64,000 nt of DNA from Megascapheus bottae (Eukaryota; Chordata; Mammalia; Rodentia; Geomyidae), in NCBI GenBank assembly GCA_024803745.1, contig JANJXV010000193.1, positions 682,001-746,000 of the forward strand, read 5' to 3'. Below, piece by piece: positions 47,787-61,679 of the stretch (its first letter is position 1; each line of letters begins with the position of its first letter). A model generated the notes under the pieces. The model saw only the letters and a program-made list of their open reading frames with translations, was not told the origin of the DNA and ran no database searches. Position numbers and translations under genes: made by a program.

Positions 47787-48327
47787 ACAATAAAACAACT
47801 TTCAAAGTCTATTACTGGGAAGGTAGTGAGAAGAAGTAGAACTTTGGAATAGTCCTGTAAGGAATATAAAGCAATCAAAAATTGCGTGGAGAGTGCTAAA
47901 AAAGTGCTAAATATAGAAGTACATAGAAATATGGTCCAACACTTCTATTTCTAGATTTGTACCTAATGGAAGAGAAAGCAGAGACTAGAACAAATATGTG
48001 GAGAATCCATTCACAACTATTGATAATAATCAAAAGATAGAAATATGAAAAACAATGCATTGAAAAGGAAGAACATTTTACTATATTTTACAGATGAATC
48101 TTGATTACAGTAAACTAAAAATACAGCAGTCATAAAGGAAGAGCTAGGGTATGTTTTCCCTTCCAGAGCTTCCAAGGATCAACAAACCCTTAGAGCCAAA
48201 AAGCACGATGGTTCCAGAGAATGGAGTAGAGGAACAGGAGCTGAATGTTTAATGATTATACATGGAAGATGAAAATTGCTCTAGATGGATAGAATGAAGA
48301 GAGAACTGTACCCTAAACAATGGTTAT

Positions 48328-48890
48328 GTAGCCACACAGGATGGGACACACCTATACTCCCTGATCTTGGGAAACTCAAGAAGGATTTCTAGCCATCCTA
48401 GATGCATGGAAAGATCTATCATAAAAACTAATGTGGAGGGGCTGGGAGTTTGGCATAGTTGTAGAGTGCTTGTATGAAGACGAAGGTTCAATTCCGCAGT
48501 ACCACATACACAGAAAAAACCAGAAGTAGTGCTGTGGCTCAAGTAGAAGATCACTAGGCTTGAGGAAAGCTGAAGGACAGTGCTCAGACCGAGTTCCAGC
48601 CAAAGGGCTTGTTTAAAAAAAACCAGAAAGCTGAGCATGATGGGGTGGTGGCTCACTTCTATAATCCTAACTACTCAGGAGTCTGAGATCTGAGGATCAA
48701 GGTTTAAAGCCATCCTGGCACAAAAAGACCTGAGACACTTATCTCCAATTTACCTTTAGAAAATGGGAAGTGGGGCTTGGCTCCAGGGTAAGGTGGTAGC
48801 CTGGAGCTGAAGAGCTCAGGGATAGTGCCCAAGCTGAGTTCAAGATCTATGACCCACCAAAAAAAAAAGAAAAAACAAAAAATAATATGG
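48328..48890 (+). repeat. SINE group (copy B)
   Basis: Counterparts of 14,490-14,767 and 14,788-15,028: a B1-like piece plus tRNA-like dimer, then a full B1-like/tRNA-like element with an AAAAC-interrupted tail. 48,900-49,315 is unassigned. Confidence 0.85.
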
Positions 48891-49317
48891 AAAAATTTGG
48901 ATTCTATGAATTTTATCAGGCATATAAATGTCTTTTTTTGCTGTTGAAATAACAAATTGTATGGAAACATTTTAAAAGTTTTTACCTAGAAATGTACACC
49001 ACAAATGGAATTAATAACAAACACAAAATATGCAAAAGATACAAATTATCACAATATGGGTATCCTGCTTTTGTATCTTTTCACTGACCCCTGTTCAAAT
49101 GAGTCACATATTCTGAATTATTTCTCCCAGTCGATATATGCCACACATGTTAGCTTGTACTGAACTTCTTGGGAAATCAAAAGCAAATACTAAGCAAATG
49201 TGTGTTAGATTTTGTCAACAGTGATATTTCAAATATAAATCCCTACTCATTGCATTATTTAATATCAATGCCGGAATCTAACTTACACTGGCAGAATCTT
49301 CAATCTTTTGAGAATCT

Positions 49318-51453
49318 TCAAAAGGGTGTGTAAATATTTAGGATCGTTATGTCTTCCTGGAGGAGAGATCCCTTTAGTAGTATGTAGTAACCTTCTTTGT
49401 CTTTTCTTACTATTTTTAGTTTGAAGTCTATTGTATCTGATATGAGGATGGCAACTCCAGCCTGTTTATGGGGGCAGTTAGCTTGATAGAGTTTATTCCA
49501 ACCTCTCACTCTCAAAAGATGATTGTTTTTGGGTAAGATGTGTCTCTTGAAGACAGCAGAACGATGGCTCTTGCTTTTTGAACCAACTAGACAGCCTATG
49601 CCGTTTAATTGGAGAGTTAAGTCCATTGATATTGAGAGTTAGGATTGAGAGATATTTATTAGTTCCTACCATTTTTAAAAGCTTTTAGTAGGGCCTGTGT
49701 CTTGACAGTTCTTGTGGTCCTTAGATGGTATGCTGTTTAGGTGCCATTTCTTTCCCTATGTTGCATTTATCTTGTTTTTCTATGTATAGAGCATCTTTGA
49801 GAATTCTCTGTAGTGTTGGTTTTGTTTCGACATATTGTTGCAGCTTTTCCCTGGAATGGAATGTTTTTATTGTTCCCTCAGTTATGAATGAGAGCTTAGC
49901 TGGCTACAGTATTCTTGGTTGGTAGTTATTTGATTTAAGGGCATGACATATATGCTTCCAGTCACTTCGTGCTTGCATGGTCTCTGCTTTGAAATCTGGG
50001 GTTATTCTGATTGGTTTGCCTTTATAGGTTACTGATCCCTTTTCCCTGGCTGCCTTTAGGATCTTTTCTTTCGTTTCTATTGATCCAGTTCGGATCACAA
50101 TGTGGCAGTGGGATGTTCTTTTCTGGTCAGGCCTGTTTGGGGTTCGAAAAGCTTCTCGTATCTGGATGGACCTGCCCTTCTGGATATTTGGGAAATTCTC
50201 TGAGATGATTCCCTGAAGTATATTTCCAATACCATTGACTTCTTTCTCCACGCCCTCCTCAATACCAACTAGCCTTAAATTAGGCTTCCTAATTGTATCT
50301 TGGACCTCCTGAAGCGCTCTCTCATATTTCCTAGATTTGGATTGACTCAGTTTCTGTTCATTCTCTATAATACCTAAATTATCTTCAGCCCCGGAAATTC
50401 TCTCCTCTGCATTGTCTAACCTGCTATCAAAACTATCTACTTTATTTTTCATCTCCCTTGCTTCTAATTGCTCATTTTTGATGCCTTGCATCTCTTGTTT
50501 TAGATCATGTATGGATTTCTTTATCTCCTTGATTTCCTTTTGAGTGGTTAGCTCAGTAGCTTTATTTTCTTTGGACATTTGCTGGAGTTTGGTCACGTTT
50601 TTATTTGTGGATTCTATGAATTCATCCATCTTTCTTTGAAAAACCTTTATTATGGCCTCCTTTATGGCTTCTTCTTTTTCACTTATCACTTTGTTTATGC
50701 TTTCCTCTTGTTCAGCTATGTCTTCCTCTATTATCTCTTTCTTTATATTTTCACATTTTCCATTAAGGATGTTTATCAATTGCATTTGTGTAGCAATTGG
50801 AAGACTCTCCTCTAGGTTTGCCAGTGACTGTTCCATTGTCTGTTTACATTGGGTGGGGGATGTTGTTTCTTGATTTAAAATTTTTCTTGAGTTTCTTGTT
50901 CTGCCCATTTGACAATGGGAGCAAGATTACTACTAACGACGATTACAGTTTTTCAGATATAACCAACCTAGACCTCTGTAGCTGGCATACACTAGATGTT
51001 CGCAAGTTTTGATTGGTATTATCACTCTTTATTTTTGTGCACTTACAGACCAGTCTAATACAACCACTGATAAGCGATTTATACCCAAAGCAATAAGCCT
51101 CTCAATCCAACCTCTATTGTCTTTAAGTCCCTCTGAGCCTAGAGAATAATTAACCACCTACATATACAATATTGCTCAACAGCCATCAAGTGTAGATCCG
51201 TGCAGTATAAGGGTTGAAAGACCAGCAGAGGTCCAGAGATAGAAAAAAAGAATGAGAGAGTTCAGGGGTGGTACAAGACGATTAACGTAGGAGTGTAAGA
51301 ATATTGTAGTAAAGAAGAAAAGGTATAGAATAAGGATAACTGACATAAGTTGGTAAGTAGGTAGCATATTTGAGTACAAAGTTTGGAAAGTATTAGAATA
51401 AAACTCATGTGTTGCAGCACGTCTAGCTCTTAGCCTAACCAGTGGCCTCACAG
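49318..51453 (-). mobile_element. 3'-truncated LINE-1 (copy B, first L1)
   Basis: Minus-strand 5' region (about 51,450-50,910), ORF1 (50,908-49,904) and the start of ORF2 (49,626-49,318, AGVAILISDTIDFK), then an abrupt end with no RT, 3'UTR or tail. The same end point as in copy A shows the truncation predates the duplication. Unlike the other three L1 5' halves in the window it lacks the 4-bp ORF1 deletion. Confidence 0.92.
49904..50908 (-). CDS. LINE-1 ORF1p, 334 codons, C-terminally truncated by a stop
   Basis: ORF1p is the trimeric RNA-binding chaperone of L1 particles. The frame starts MGRTRNSRKILNQETTSPTQ. It has a Lys/Glu-rich heptad-like coiled coil (about residues 60-200), then the RRM/CTD region (NLRLVGIEEG, RPDQKRTSHCHIVIR, KPIRITPDF) and ends YQPRIL at a TAG (49,904-49,906). 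The frame continues beyond with PAKLSFITEGTIKTF, homologous to the normal end of ORF1p, so the protein lacks about 40-50 residues. All four L1 copies in this window carry this TAG. Not expected to be functional, but it is the longest uninterrupted frame of L1 ORF1 here. Confidence 0.85.
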   Translation of the reverse strand: MGRTRNSRKILNQETTSPTQCKQTMEQSLANLEESLPIATQMQLINILNGKCENIKKEIIEEDIAEQEESINKVISEKEEAIKEAIIKVFQRKMDEFIESTNKNVTKLQQMSKENKATELTTQKEIKEIKKSIHDLKQEMQGIKNEQLEAREMKNKVDSFDSRLDNAEERISGAEDNLGIIENEQKLSQSKSRKYERALQEVQDTIRKPNLRLVGIEEGVEKEVNGIGNILQGIISENFPNIQKGRSIQIREAFRTPNRPDQKRTSHCHIVIRTGSIETKEKILKAAREKGSVTYKGKPIRITPDFKAETMQARSDWKHICHALKSNNYQPRIL

Positions 51454-52842
51454 TGAATCATGGGATGGATCTGTTTTTCTTGTCTAGGTTGAGGGAAAGG
51501 GGTATTTCACAAGATGCAGAAGCGAAGATTTCAGAAGCAAATGCTGTGAGTGAATTAGCTCGTAAAAAGCATTTTGATTTTCTTTTATTTTCTACCAGTT
51601 TTGGAGCTTGAATTCAGGGCCTGAGCACTGTCCTCGGGTTTTCTCAAGTCTAGCCCTCTGCCACTTGAGCCACAGTGCCACATCTAGATTTTCTATCTGT
51701 GTGATACTGAGCAATCAATCCCAGATCTTCATGGATGCTAGGCAAGCACTCTACCACTATGCCAAACTCTCAACGCTGACATAGTAATTATAAAGTCATC
51801 ATCATCATATCAAAATATCCTTTCTCCTACAAAGAATGAACACTTATCTATGTGTGTAATTCTTTTTTTTAAATTTCACTAATTCCTCTGTGTTTTTCCC
51901 TCTTGCATATTTCACACATGACAGCAAAGCAAATCATCAATAAAAAAGTGATTAGGATACAGAAACCTAATAATATCCTAGTAGATTGACGTCAAAAATA
52001 TGTTCAAGATGCCCGGTGTGTTTGACCTAGTGGTAGAGTCCTTGGCTACCACGCAAAAAGACTCAGGTTTGATTCCTCATTACCACATACATGGAAAACG
52101 CTGCAAGTGGTGCTGTGGCTCATTGGGACAGCTAAAGCCTAAAAAAAGCCCAAGAACCATGTTCACACTCTGAGGTCAAGTCCCAAGACTAGCAAAAACA
52201 AAAAAAATTCGACAAGGGGCAAAATGCAGGCAGAGAAGGCACTGTGAAGCAAATGTTTTGTAAAGGATGAGGGCAATATTGACCCTTAAGTCTGGATCTT
52301 ACCTAAGAAAGGCTCCTTGAGCCTGAGACCAGACTGGTAGTTGGGCCTAGTGGAAGATATTGGGATTGGACAAATAAGGTGTGCTGTTTACTACATCCAC
52401 ATGTATATTGTGAGATTGGAGGAGAGATTCAGCCTCCAGTATGTCTTTGGTGAGGTCTTCTGTGAGCAAGGATCTTTGGTCATTGGGCCCTGAAAGGTGA
52501 CCCTGCCTCCCTCACAATGGAACAGAATATGGAACCCTGGTAACCAAGCCACTGGAACTAACAACCAACTCAAGCCAGCGCACTTGGCCTTTGGCTCAGG
52601 AGGAAGAAAGATGTTCCTGTGCTGTTGCCAAAGGTCAGGAAACTCGAGTCTCAGGCATGGAAGTTGTGGATGTCTTACTCGAAGATGTACATGCTAGATC
52701 ATTGCCAAGCCACAAATCCAGTATAACAGGCCTTTCTCTAAGAAGAAGGCCAGGAAAATCCAGGGCAACCAGATGAGGTATATTTCTAAGAAGAAATGTA
52801 TTTGACCCCATCATCGTCCCCACACACTACAACTTTCTGTTT
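51453..52842 (+). repeat. Inverted-repeat arm 2 (copy B, first occurrence)
   Basis: Counterpart of 17,590-18,982 by position, yet less similar to it than 63,500-64,000 is (for example three instead of six ATC units near 51,798, and a differing 'cttatctatgtgtgtaattc' stretch). It contains SINEs at 51,590-51,776 (minus) and 52,008-52,210 (plus) and the gene-like segment at 52,300-52,790 (plus). Confidence 0.88.
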
Positions 52843-55800
52843 TTTAAATTTTTTATTGTAATTAGTAAAAGGGTTAGATGATATTTGCCAGATAGAAGGT
52901 GCATTAATTCACATACATTGATACCCATTCACATGTCTTGGTACCCATTTCCCTCCAACCCCACACCCCCCACCCGTCTTGGTTTTCCCCCCTTCCCTAT
53001 CAAATTTCAAATATCCAAATACAAATAAATTCAATATAACAGATAACAAAGTGAGATACTATACAAATATGGGATAACCAAGGGACAGCAAACGAGATGA
53101 GAGACAACATAGTACATTAAGGACAACAATCATTCATTATGTGGCTTTCGTTTCAATATCCTGGAGGTCCTTTCATTTAGCTTCACATTATATGGCCTTA
53201 TATATGGCCTTTTTCTCTATTGCAAATCTCTGCTAGTAGAGCCCAAGGTTTCTACTGATTATGAAGAATGAGGGAAACCACTGAGCCTAAGTTCCTTTGA
53301 GTCTGGCTTACTTCACTTAATATGATTTGTTCTAAGTCTTTCCATTTCCTAACAAATGGGGCGATGTCATTCTTTCTGACAGCAGCATAGAATTCCATTG
53401 TGTACAAATACCACAACTTGTTGATCCATTCATCAACTGAGGGACATCTGGGTTGGTTCCATATCTTTGCTATGGTGAATAGTGCTGCAATGAACATTGT
53501 TGTGCTAGGGTTAATATGCCCTTGTTTCTGGATTGTTGGGTAAATGCCAAGTACTGGAATTGCTGGGTCATAGGGGAGTTGTATGTTTAGCGTTTTGAGG
53601 CACTGCCGCACTGCTTTCCATAGTGGTTGAACGAGTTTGCACTCCCATCAACAGTGTAGTACTGATCCCTCCTGGCCACATCGCCTCCAGCATCTGTTGT
53701 CATTCATTTTCCTGATCCTGGCCATTCTAACTGGAGTGAGGTGGAATCTTAGAGTTGTTTTGATTTGCATTTCTTTTATGACCAGAGATGTGGAGCATTT
53801 CTTCATGTGTCTATAGGCCATTTTTGTTTCTTCTTCAGAGAAGACTCTCTTAAGTCTTTGGCCCATTTTTAATGGGATGGGTGTTACTTTGGAGGTTAGT
53901 TTTGGAGTGATTCAATTTTTTGAGTTGTTGATATAATTTAGGTATGAGGCCTTTGTCCGTTGTTTGCTTGGTGAAGATCTTCTCCCACTCTGTAGGCTTC
54001 CTGATTAGTTTACTAGCTATATCCGTTGCCATACAAAAGCTCTGCAGTTTAATGCAGTCCCACTTATCCAGCCTTTCTCTGATTTGTTGTGATTCTTGGT
54101 CCTTATTAAGAAAGTTTCGACCTGTGCCAAGGAGGCCTAGTGTATCTCCTATTCCTTCCTGTAAACTTTTCAGTGTTTCAGCTTTTACCTCCACGTCTTT
54201 GATCCATTTGGAGTTAATTCTAGTGCAAGGTGACAAAGAAGGATCCAACTTTAGTTTTCTGCAGGTGTTTAACCAGTTCTGCCAGCACAACTTGTTGAAG
54301 AGGCTATCTTTCTTCCATTCTATTTTTTTGGCTCCCTGGTCAAAGATTAGGTGGCCATAGGTCTGTGGTTTAATATCTGGGTCCGCAGTTCTACTGCAAT
54401 GGACTTCAGGCCTGTTCTTGTGCCAGTACCAAGCTGTTTTGAGAATTATAGCTCTGTAAGAGAGTCTTTAGTTTGGAATTGAAATTCCTCCAGCGCTGTT
54501 CTTTCTGCTAAGAAGTGTTTTTGCTCTGCGGGGTCTGTTATTATTCCATATGAAATTCTGAATTGCCTCTTCTATGTCTTTAAAGAATGACATTGGGATG
54601 TTGATGGGTATTACATTGAATTAGTAGATAGCCCTTGGCAAGATTGTCATTTTCAAAATGTTGATTCTTCCAATCCAGGAGCATGGGAGGTTTTTCCATT
54701 TCCTTAGTTCTGCTTTAATTTCCTTTTTTAGGGTTTTAAAGTTTTCATCTAAACGGTCCTTTACATTCTTAGTTAAGCTAATTGCTAGGTACTTTATTTT
54801 GTTTGAGACTATTGTGAAAGGATTTTCTTTCCTGATTATTGCCTCGTTCCTCTCAGTGTTGGCGTAAAGTAAGGCAGTTGATTTGTGAGGGTTGATTTTA
54901 TGGCCTGCTACCCTTCCAAAGCTTGGAATCAGCTCAGGGAGCTTGGGAGTAGAGTCTATAGGATTCTTTAAATACAGAATCATGTCATCGGCAAAGAGGG
55001 TTAGTTTTATTTACTCTTTCCCTACTTGGATCCCCTTTATGCTTGCTTCTTGCCTTATTGCACTGCCTAGGAATTCTAGTACTATGTTAAAAAGGAGTGG
55101 AGAGAGTGGGCATCCTTGTCTCGTTCCTGATTTTAGAGGGAATGGCTTTAGATTTTCACCATTAAGTATAACACTAGCAGTGGGTTTCTCATACACAGAA
55201 TTTATTACATTGAGAAATGTTCCATGGATTCCTAGTTTCTCCACATCTTTTAACATAAAGGGGTTTTAGATCTTGTCAAATGCCTTTTCCGCATCTATTG
55301 AGACAATCATGTGATTTTATCCCTGCTCCTGTTGATGTGTTGAATTATATTAATTGATTTGTGTATGTTGAACCAGCTTTGCCTCCCTGTGATGAATCCA
55401 GTTTGATCATAGTGTATATTTTTTTTGATGAGTTGTTGTAGACGGTTGGCCAGTATTTTGTTGAGAAGTTTTGCATCGAGGTTCATCAAAGAAATGGGTC
55501 TATAGATCTCTTTCTTTGATGAATCTCTGTCTGGTTTGAGGATGAGGGATATGCTGGCTTCACAGAATCAGTTTAGTAAAGAACCTTCATTTTCAATTTC
55601 GTTGAAGAGCTTGAGGAGTATTGGTGTGAGCTCTGCTTTGAAGACCTTATAGAATTCAGCTGTGAATCCATCTGGCCCTGGGCTCTTTTTAAGTGGAAGT
55701 TGTCTAATTTCCATTTCTATTTCAGAGCTTGAAATAGGCCTGTTGAGTTGGGTTAGCTCTTCTTGGTTCAGTGTGTGTATGTTAATATTGTCTAGGAATT

Positions 55801-58356
55801 CATTCATTTCTTCTAGATTCTCAAATTTGTTGGCGTAAAGGTTTGAGAAGTATTCCCTCATGATATTCTGGATCTTGGTAATTTCTGTCGTGATATTACC
55901 ATTTTCATCTGCGATTTTGTTTATTTCGATATGCTCTCTTCTTTTTTGGTAAGATTTGCTGAGGGCTTGTCAATTTTGTTAATTCTTTCAAGAACCAACT
56001 CCTTGTTTTGTTGATTCTTTCTATAGTTTTTTTATTCGAAATCATTTAATTCTGCTTTGATTTTAATAATTTGCTTTCTCCTAATGGGTTTAGGGTTGGT
56101 TTGTTGCTCTTTTTCCAGGAAGTTAAGGTAAGACATTAACTAGTTGGTTTGCCATTTTTCCAACTTGCTATTGTAGGCACTCAGCGCTATAAATTTTCCT
56201 CTGAGTACTGCCTTTGTTGTGTCCCTAAGGAGTTGATATTTGTGTGCTCCTTATTGTTAAATTTCATAAACAGTTGGATATCTGTTCTGATCTCTTCGAT
56301 TACCCATTGTTTTTGATTCAACAATGTGTGGTTCAGTCTCCATGAGTTACAGGGTTGTCTTTGGTGGAGATGTGTGTTCAGCTCCAATTTGATGCCTTTA
56401 TGGTCTGAGAGTGTGCATGGAATAATTTCAGTGTTTCTGAATCTGTCCAGGTTTGCTTTATGCCTAAGATGTAGTCTATTTTGGAAAATGTTCCATGTGC
56501 TGCTGAGAAAAACGTATATTGTGGTGTTACTGGGTGGAATATTCTGCAGATGTCTGTTAGATCTAGTTGGTCTATAAAGTTGTTCAGTTCTAAGGTTTCT
56601 CTGTTGAGTTTTTGCCTTGTTGATCTGTCCATAGGTGAGAGTGGTGTGTTAAACTCACCAACAATCACTGTATTTCGATCTATATATGGTTTAAGTGTAA
56701 GTAAAGTTTGCTTGATGAAGTTTGGAGCTCCGGGATTGGGTGTGTAAATATTTAGGATCGTTATGTCTTCCAGGAGGAAAGATCCTTTTAGTAGTATGTA
56801 GTAACCTTCTTTGTCTTTTCTTACTAATTTTAGTTTGAAGTCTATTGTATCTGAAATGAGGATGGCAACTCTAGCCTGTTTATGGGGGAAGTTAGCTTGA
56901 TAGAGTTTATTCCAACCTCTCACTTTCAAAAAATGATTGTTTTTGGGTAAGATGTGTCTCTCGAAGTCAGCAGAACGATGGCTCTTGCTTTTTGATCCAA
57001 CTAGACAACCTATGCCGTTTAATTGGAGAGTTAAGTCCATTGATATTGAGAGTTAGGATTGAGAGTTATTTATTAGTTCCTACCATTTTTCAAAGCTTTT
57101 AGTAGGGCCTGTGTCTTGACAGTTCTTGTGGTCCTTAGATGGTATGCTGTTTAGATGCCATTTCTTTCCGTATATTGCATTTAGTTTGGTTTTCTATGTA
57201 TAGAGCATCTTTGAGAATTCTCTGTAGTGTTGGTTTTGTTTCGACATATTGCTGCAGCTTTTCCCTGGAATGGAATGTTTTTATTTTTCCCTCAGTTATG
57301 AATGAGAGCTTAGCTGGCTACAGTATTCTTGGTTGCTAGTTATTTGATTTAAGGGCATGACATATATGCTTCCAGTCACTTCGTGCTTGCATGGTCTCTG
57401 CTGAGAAATCTGGGGTTATTCTGATTGGTTTGCCTTTGTAGGTTACTGATCCCTTTTCCCTGGCTACCTTTAGGATCTTTCCTTTCGTTTCTATTGGTCC
57501 AGTTCGGATCACAATGTGGCGGTTGGATGTTCTTTTCTGGTCAGGTCTGTTTGGGGTTCTAAAAGCTTCTCGTATCTGGATGGGCCAGCCCTTCTGGATA
57601 TTTGGGAAATTCTCTGAGATGATTCCCTGAAGTATATTTCCAATACCATTGACCTCTTTCTCCACGCCCTCCTCAATACCAACTAGCCTTAAATTAGGCT
57701 TCCTAATTGTATCTTGGACCTCCTGAAGCGCTCTCTCATATTTCCTAGATTTGGATTGACTCATTTTCTGTTCTTTATAATACCTAAATTATCTTCAGCC
57801 ACGGAAATTCTCTCCTCTGCAATGTCTAACCTGCTATCAAAGCTACCTACTTTATTTTTCATCTCCCTTGCTTCTAATTGCTCACTTTTGATGCCTTGCA
57901 TCCCTTGTTTTAGATCATGTATGGATTTCTTTATCTCCTTGATTTCCTTTTGAGTGGTTAGCTCAGTAGCTTTATTTTCTTTGGACATTTGCTGGAGATT
58001 GGTCACGTTTTTATTTGTGGATTCTTTGAATTCATCCATCTTTCTTTGAAAAACCTTTATTATGGCCTCCTTTATGGCTTCTTCTTTTTCACTTATCACC
58101 TTGTTTTTGCTTTCCTCTTGTTCAGGTATGGCTTCCTCCATTATCTCTTTCTTTATATTTTCACATTTTTCATTAATGATGTTTATCAATTGCATTTGTG
58201 TAGCAATTGGAAGACTCTCCTCTAGGTTTGCCAGTGACTGTTCCATTGTCTGTTTACATTGGGTGGGGGATGTTGTTTCTTGATTTGACATTTTTCTTGA
58301 GTTTCTTGTTCTGACCATTTGAAAATGGGAGCAAGATTACTATTAACGACGATTAC
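52843..58356 (-). mobile_element. LINE-1, near full length, 3' member of a head-to-tail dimer
   Basis: Minus-strand L1 inserted at the same site as the copy-A element. Layout from 3' to 5': tail and 3'UTR (52,843-53,250); ORF2 C-terminus (53,611-53,252); RT pieces with FADDM near 54,981 and [19 protein letters not shown] near 55,110; [14 protein letters not shown] (55,489-55,307); KKSPGPDGFTAEFYK (55,861-55,568); endonuclease region (57,040-56,378); and ORF1 in two frames (57,764-57,336 and 58,318-57,761). Multiple frameshifts and stops make ORF2 dead. The 5' end stops at 58,356 inside the 5'UTR and runs directly into ORF2 sequence of the next L1. Confidence 0.92.
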
Positions 58357-58906
58357 TCCATTCTAACTGGAGTGAGGTGGAATCTTAGAGTTGTTTTGAT
58401 TTGCATTTCTTTTATGACCAGAGATGTTGAGCATTTCTTCATGTGTCTATAGGCCATTTTTGTTTCTTCTTCAGAGAAGACTCTCTTTAAGTATTTGGCC
58501 CATTTTGTAATGGGATGGGTGTTACTTTGGAGGTTAGTTTTGGAGTGATTCAATTTTTTGAGTTGTTGATATATTTTAGGTATGAGGCCTTGTTCCGTTG
58601 TTTGGGTGGTGAAGATCTTCTCCCACTCTGTAGGCTTCCTGATTAGTTTACTGGCTATATCCGTTGCCATACAAAAGCTCTGCAGTTTAATGCAGTCCCA
58701 CTTATCCAGCCTTTCTCTGATTTGTTGTGACTGTTGGTCCTTATTAAGGAAGTTTCGACCTGTACCAAGGAGGCCTAGTGTATCTCCTATTCCTTCCTGT
58801 AAACTTTTCAGTGTGTCAGCTTTTACCTCCACGTCTTTGATCCATTTGGAGTTAATTCTAGTGCAAGGTGACAAAGAAGGATCCAACTTTAGTTTTCTGC
58901 AGGTGT

Positions 58907-59947
58907 TTAACCAGTTCTGCCAGCACAATTGTTGAAGAGGCTATCTTTCTTCCATTCTATTTTTTTGGCTCCCTGGTCAAAGATTAGGTGGCCATAGGTC
59001 TGTGGTTTAATATCTGGGTCCGCAGTTCTACTCCATTGGACTTCAGGCCTGTTCTTGTGCCAGTACCAAGCTGTTTTGAGAATTATAGCTCTGTAATAGA
59101 GCCTTAAGTTTGGAATTGAAATTCCTCCAGCGCTGTTCTTTCTGCTAAGAAGTGTTTTTGCTATACGGGGTCTTTTATTATTCCATATGAAATTTTGAAT
59201 TGCCTCTTGTATGTCTTTAAAGAATGACATTGGGATGTTGATGGGTATTACATTGAATTTGTAGATAGCCCTTGGCAAGATTGTCATTTTCACAATGTTG
59301 ATTCTTCCAATCCAGGAGCACGGGAGGTTTTTCCATTTCCTTAGTTCTGCTTTAATTTCCTTTTTTAGGGTTTTAAAGTTTTCATCTAAACGGTCCTTTA
59401 CATTCTTAGTTAAGCTAATTGCTAGGTACTTTATTTTCTTTGAGGCTATTGTGAAAGGATTTTCTTTCCTGATTATTGCCTCGTTCCTCTCAGTGTTGGC
59501 GTAAAGTAAGGCAGTTGATTTGTGAGGGTTGATTTTATGGCCTGCTACCCTTCCAAAGTTTTGAATCAGCTCAGGGAGCTTGGGAGTAGAGTCTATAGGA
59601 TTCTTTAAATACAGAATCATGTCATCTGCAAAGAGGGATAGTTTTATTTCCTCTTTCCCTAGTTGGATCCCCTTTATGCTTTCTTCTTGCCTTATTGCAC
59701 TGCCTAGGAATTCTAGTACTATGTTAAAAAGGAGTGGAGAGAGTGGGCATCCTTGTCTCGTTCCTGATTTTAGAGGGAATGGCTTTAGATTTTCACCATT
59801 AAGTTTAATACTAGCAGTGGGTTTCTCATACACAGCCTTTATTACATTGAGAAATGTTCCATGGATTCCTAGTTTCTCCACATCTTTTAACATAAAGGGG
59901 TTTTGGATCTTGTCAAATGCCTTTTCCGCATCTATTGAGACAATCAT
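58907..59947 (-). pseudogene. LINE-1 ORF2 reverse-transcriptase frame (346 codons)
   Basis: The longest RT stretch in the window. It holds palm motifs [23 protein letters not shown] and the catalytic FADDMILYL, then the thumb and connecting region ([39 protein letters not shown]). Ends by frameshift near 58,910 (FNNCAGRTG). Upstream stops separate it from the endonuclease part. Confidence 0.85.
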
Positions 59948-60824
59948 GTGATTTTATCCCTGCTCCTGTTGATGTGTTGAATTATATTAATTGATTTGTG
60001 TATGTTGAACCAGCTTTGCCTGCCTGTGATGAATCCAGTTTGATCATAGTGTATATTTTTTTTGATGAGTTGTTGTAGACGGTTGGCCAGTATTTTGTTG
60101 AGAAGTTTTGCATCGAGGTTCATCAAAGAAATGGGTCTATAGATCTCTTTCTTTGATGAATCTCTGTCTGGTATGGGGATGAGGGATATGCTGGCTTCAC
60201 AGAATCAGTTTAGTAAAGAACCTTCATTTTCAATTTCGTTGAAGAGGTTGAGGAGTATTGGTGTGAGCTCTGCTTTGAAGACCTTATAGAATTCAGCTGT
60301 GAATCCATCTGGCCCTGGGCTCTTTTTAAGTGGAAGTTGTCTAATTTCCATTTCTATTTCAGAGCTTGAAATAGGCCTGTTGAGTTGGGTTAGCTCTTCT
60401 TGGTTCAGTGTGTGTATGTTAATATTGTCTAGGAATTCATTCATTTCTTCTAGATTCTCAAATTTGTTGGCGTAAAGGTTTGAGAAATATTCCCTCATGA
60501 TATTCTGGATCTTGGTAATTTCTGTCGTGATATTACCATTTTCATCTGCGATTTTGTTTATTTGATATGCTCTCTACTTTTTTTGGTAAGATTTGCTAAG
60601 GGCTTGTCAATTTTGTTAATTCTTTCAAGAACCAACTCCTTGTTTTGTTGATTCTTTCTATAGTTTTTTTTATTCCAAATCATTTAATTCTGCTTTGATT
60701 TTAATAATTTGCTTTCTCCTAATGGGTTTAGGGTTGGTTTGTTGCTCTTTTTCCAGGTGGTGAAGGTGAGACATTAACTAGTTGGTTTGCCATTTTTCCA
60801 ACTTGCTGTTGTAGGCACTCAGTG

Positions 60825-61679
60825 CTATAAATTTTCCTCTGAGTACTGCCTTTCTTGTGTCCCTAAGGAGTTGATATTTGTGTGCTCCTTATTGTTAAAT
60901 TTCATAAACAGTTGGATATCTGTTCTGATCTCTTCGATTACCCATTGTTTTTGATTCAACAATGTGTGGTTCAGTCTCCATGAGTTACAGGGTTTTCTTT
61001 GGTGGAGATGTGTGTTCAGCTCCAATTTGATGCCTTTATGGTCTGAGAGTGTGCATGGAATAATTTCAGTGTTTCTGAATCTGTCCAGGTTTGCTTTATG
61101 GCCTAAGATGTTGTCTATTTTGGAAAATGTTCCATGTGCTGCTGAGAAAAACGTATATTGTGGTGTTACTGGGTGGAATATTCTGCAGATGTCTGTTAGA
61201 TCTAGTTGGTCTATATAGTTTTTCAGTTCTAAAGTTTCTCTGTTGAGTTTTTGCCCTGTTGATCTGTCCATAGGTGAGAGTGGTGTGTTAAACTCACCAA
61301 CAATCACTGTATTTCGATCTATGTATGGTTTCAGTGTAAGTAAAGTTTGCTTGATGAAGTTTGGAGCTCCAGGATTGGGTGTGTAAATATTTAGGATTGT
61401 TATGTCTTCCGGGAGTAAAGATCCCTTTAGTAGTATGTAGTAACCTTCTTTGTCTTTTCTTACTAATTTTAGTTTGAAGTCTATTGTATCTGATATGAGG
61501 ATGGCAACTCTAGCCTGTTTATGGGGGCAGTTAGCTTGATAGAGTTTATTCCAACCTCTCACTTTCAAAAGATGATTGTTTTTGGGTAAGATGTGTCTCT
61601 CGAAGTCAGCAGAACGATGGCTCTTGCTTTTTGATCCAACTAGACAACCTATACCGTTTAATTGGAGAGTTAAGTCCAT
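60825..61679 (-). pseudogene. LINE-1 ORF2 endonuclease-domain frame, broken N-terminus
   Basis: 284 codons with AGVAILISD-type sequence, IVGEFNTPLS (the family's GDFN with Asp to Glu), KIDNILGHK and SDHKGIKLEL. The start of the domain (NSPIKRHRLSSWIKKQ, then ETHLTQK) is in another frame just upstream, so the initial MDLTLQLNGIG read is out of frame and an indel lies near 61,590. Nuclease activity is not expected. Confidence 0.8.

Noticed and set aside
58582..59951. Long plus-strand frames across the L1s (for example 117 and 123 codons)
   Set aside because: Antisense shadows of ORF2. They recur in every L1 copy and have no recognisable domain.
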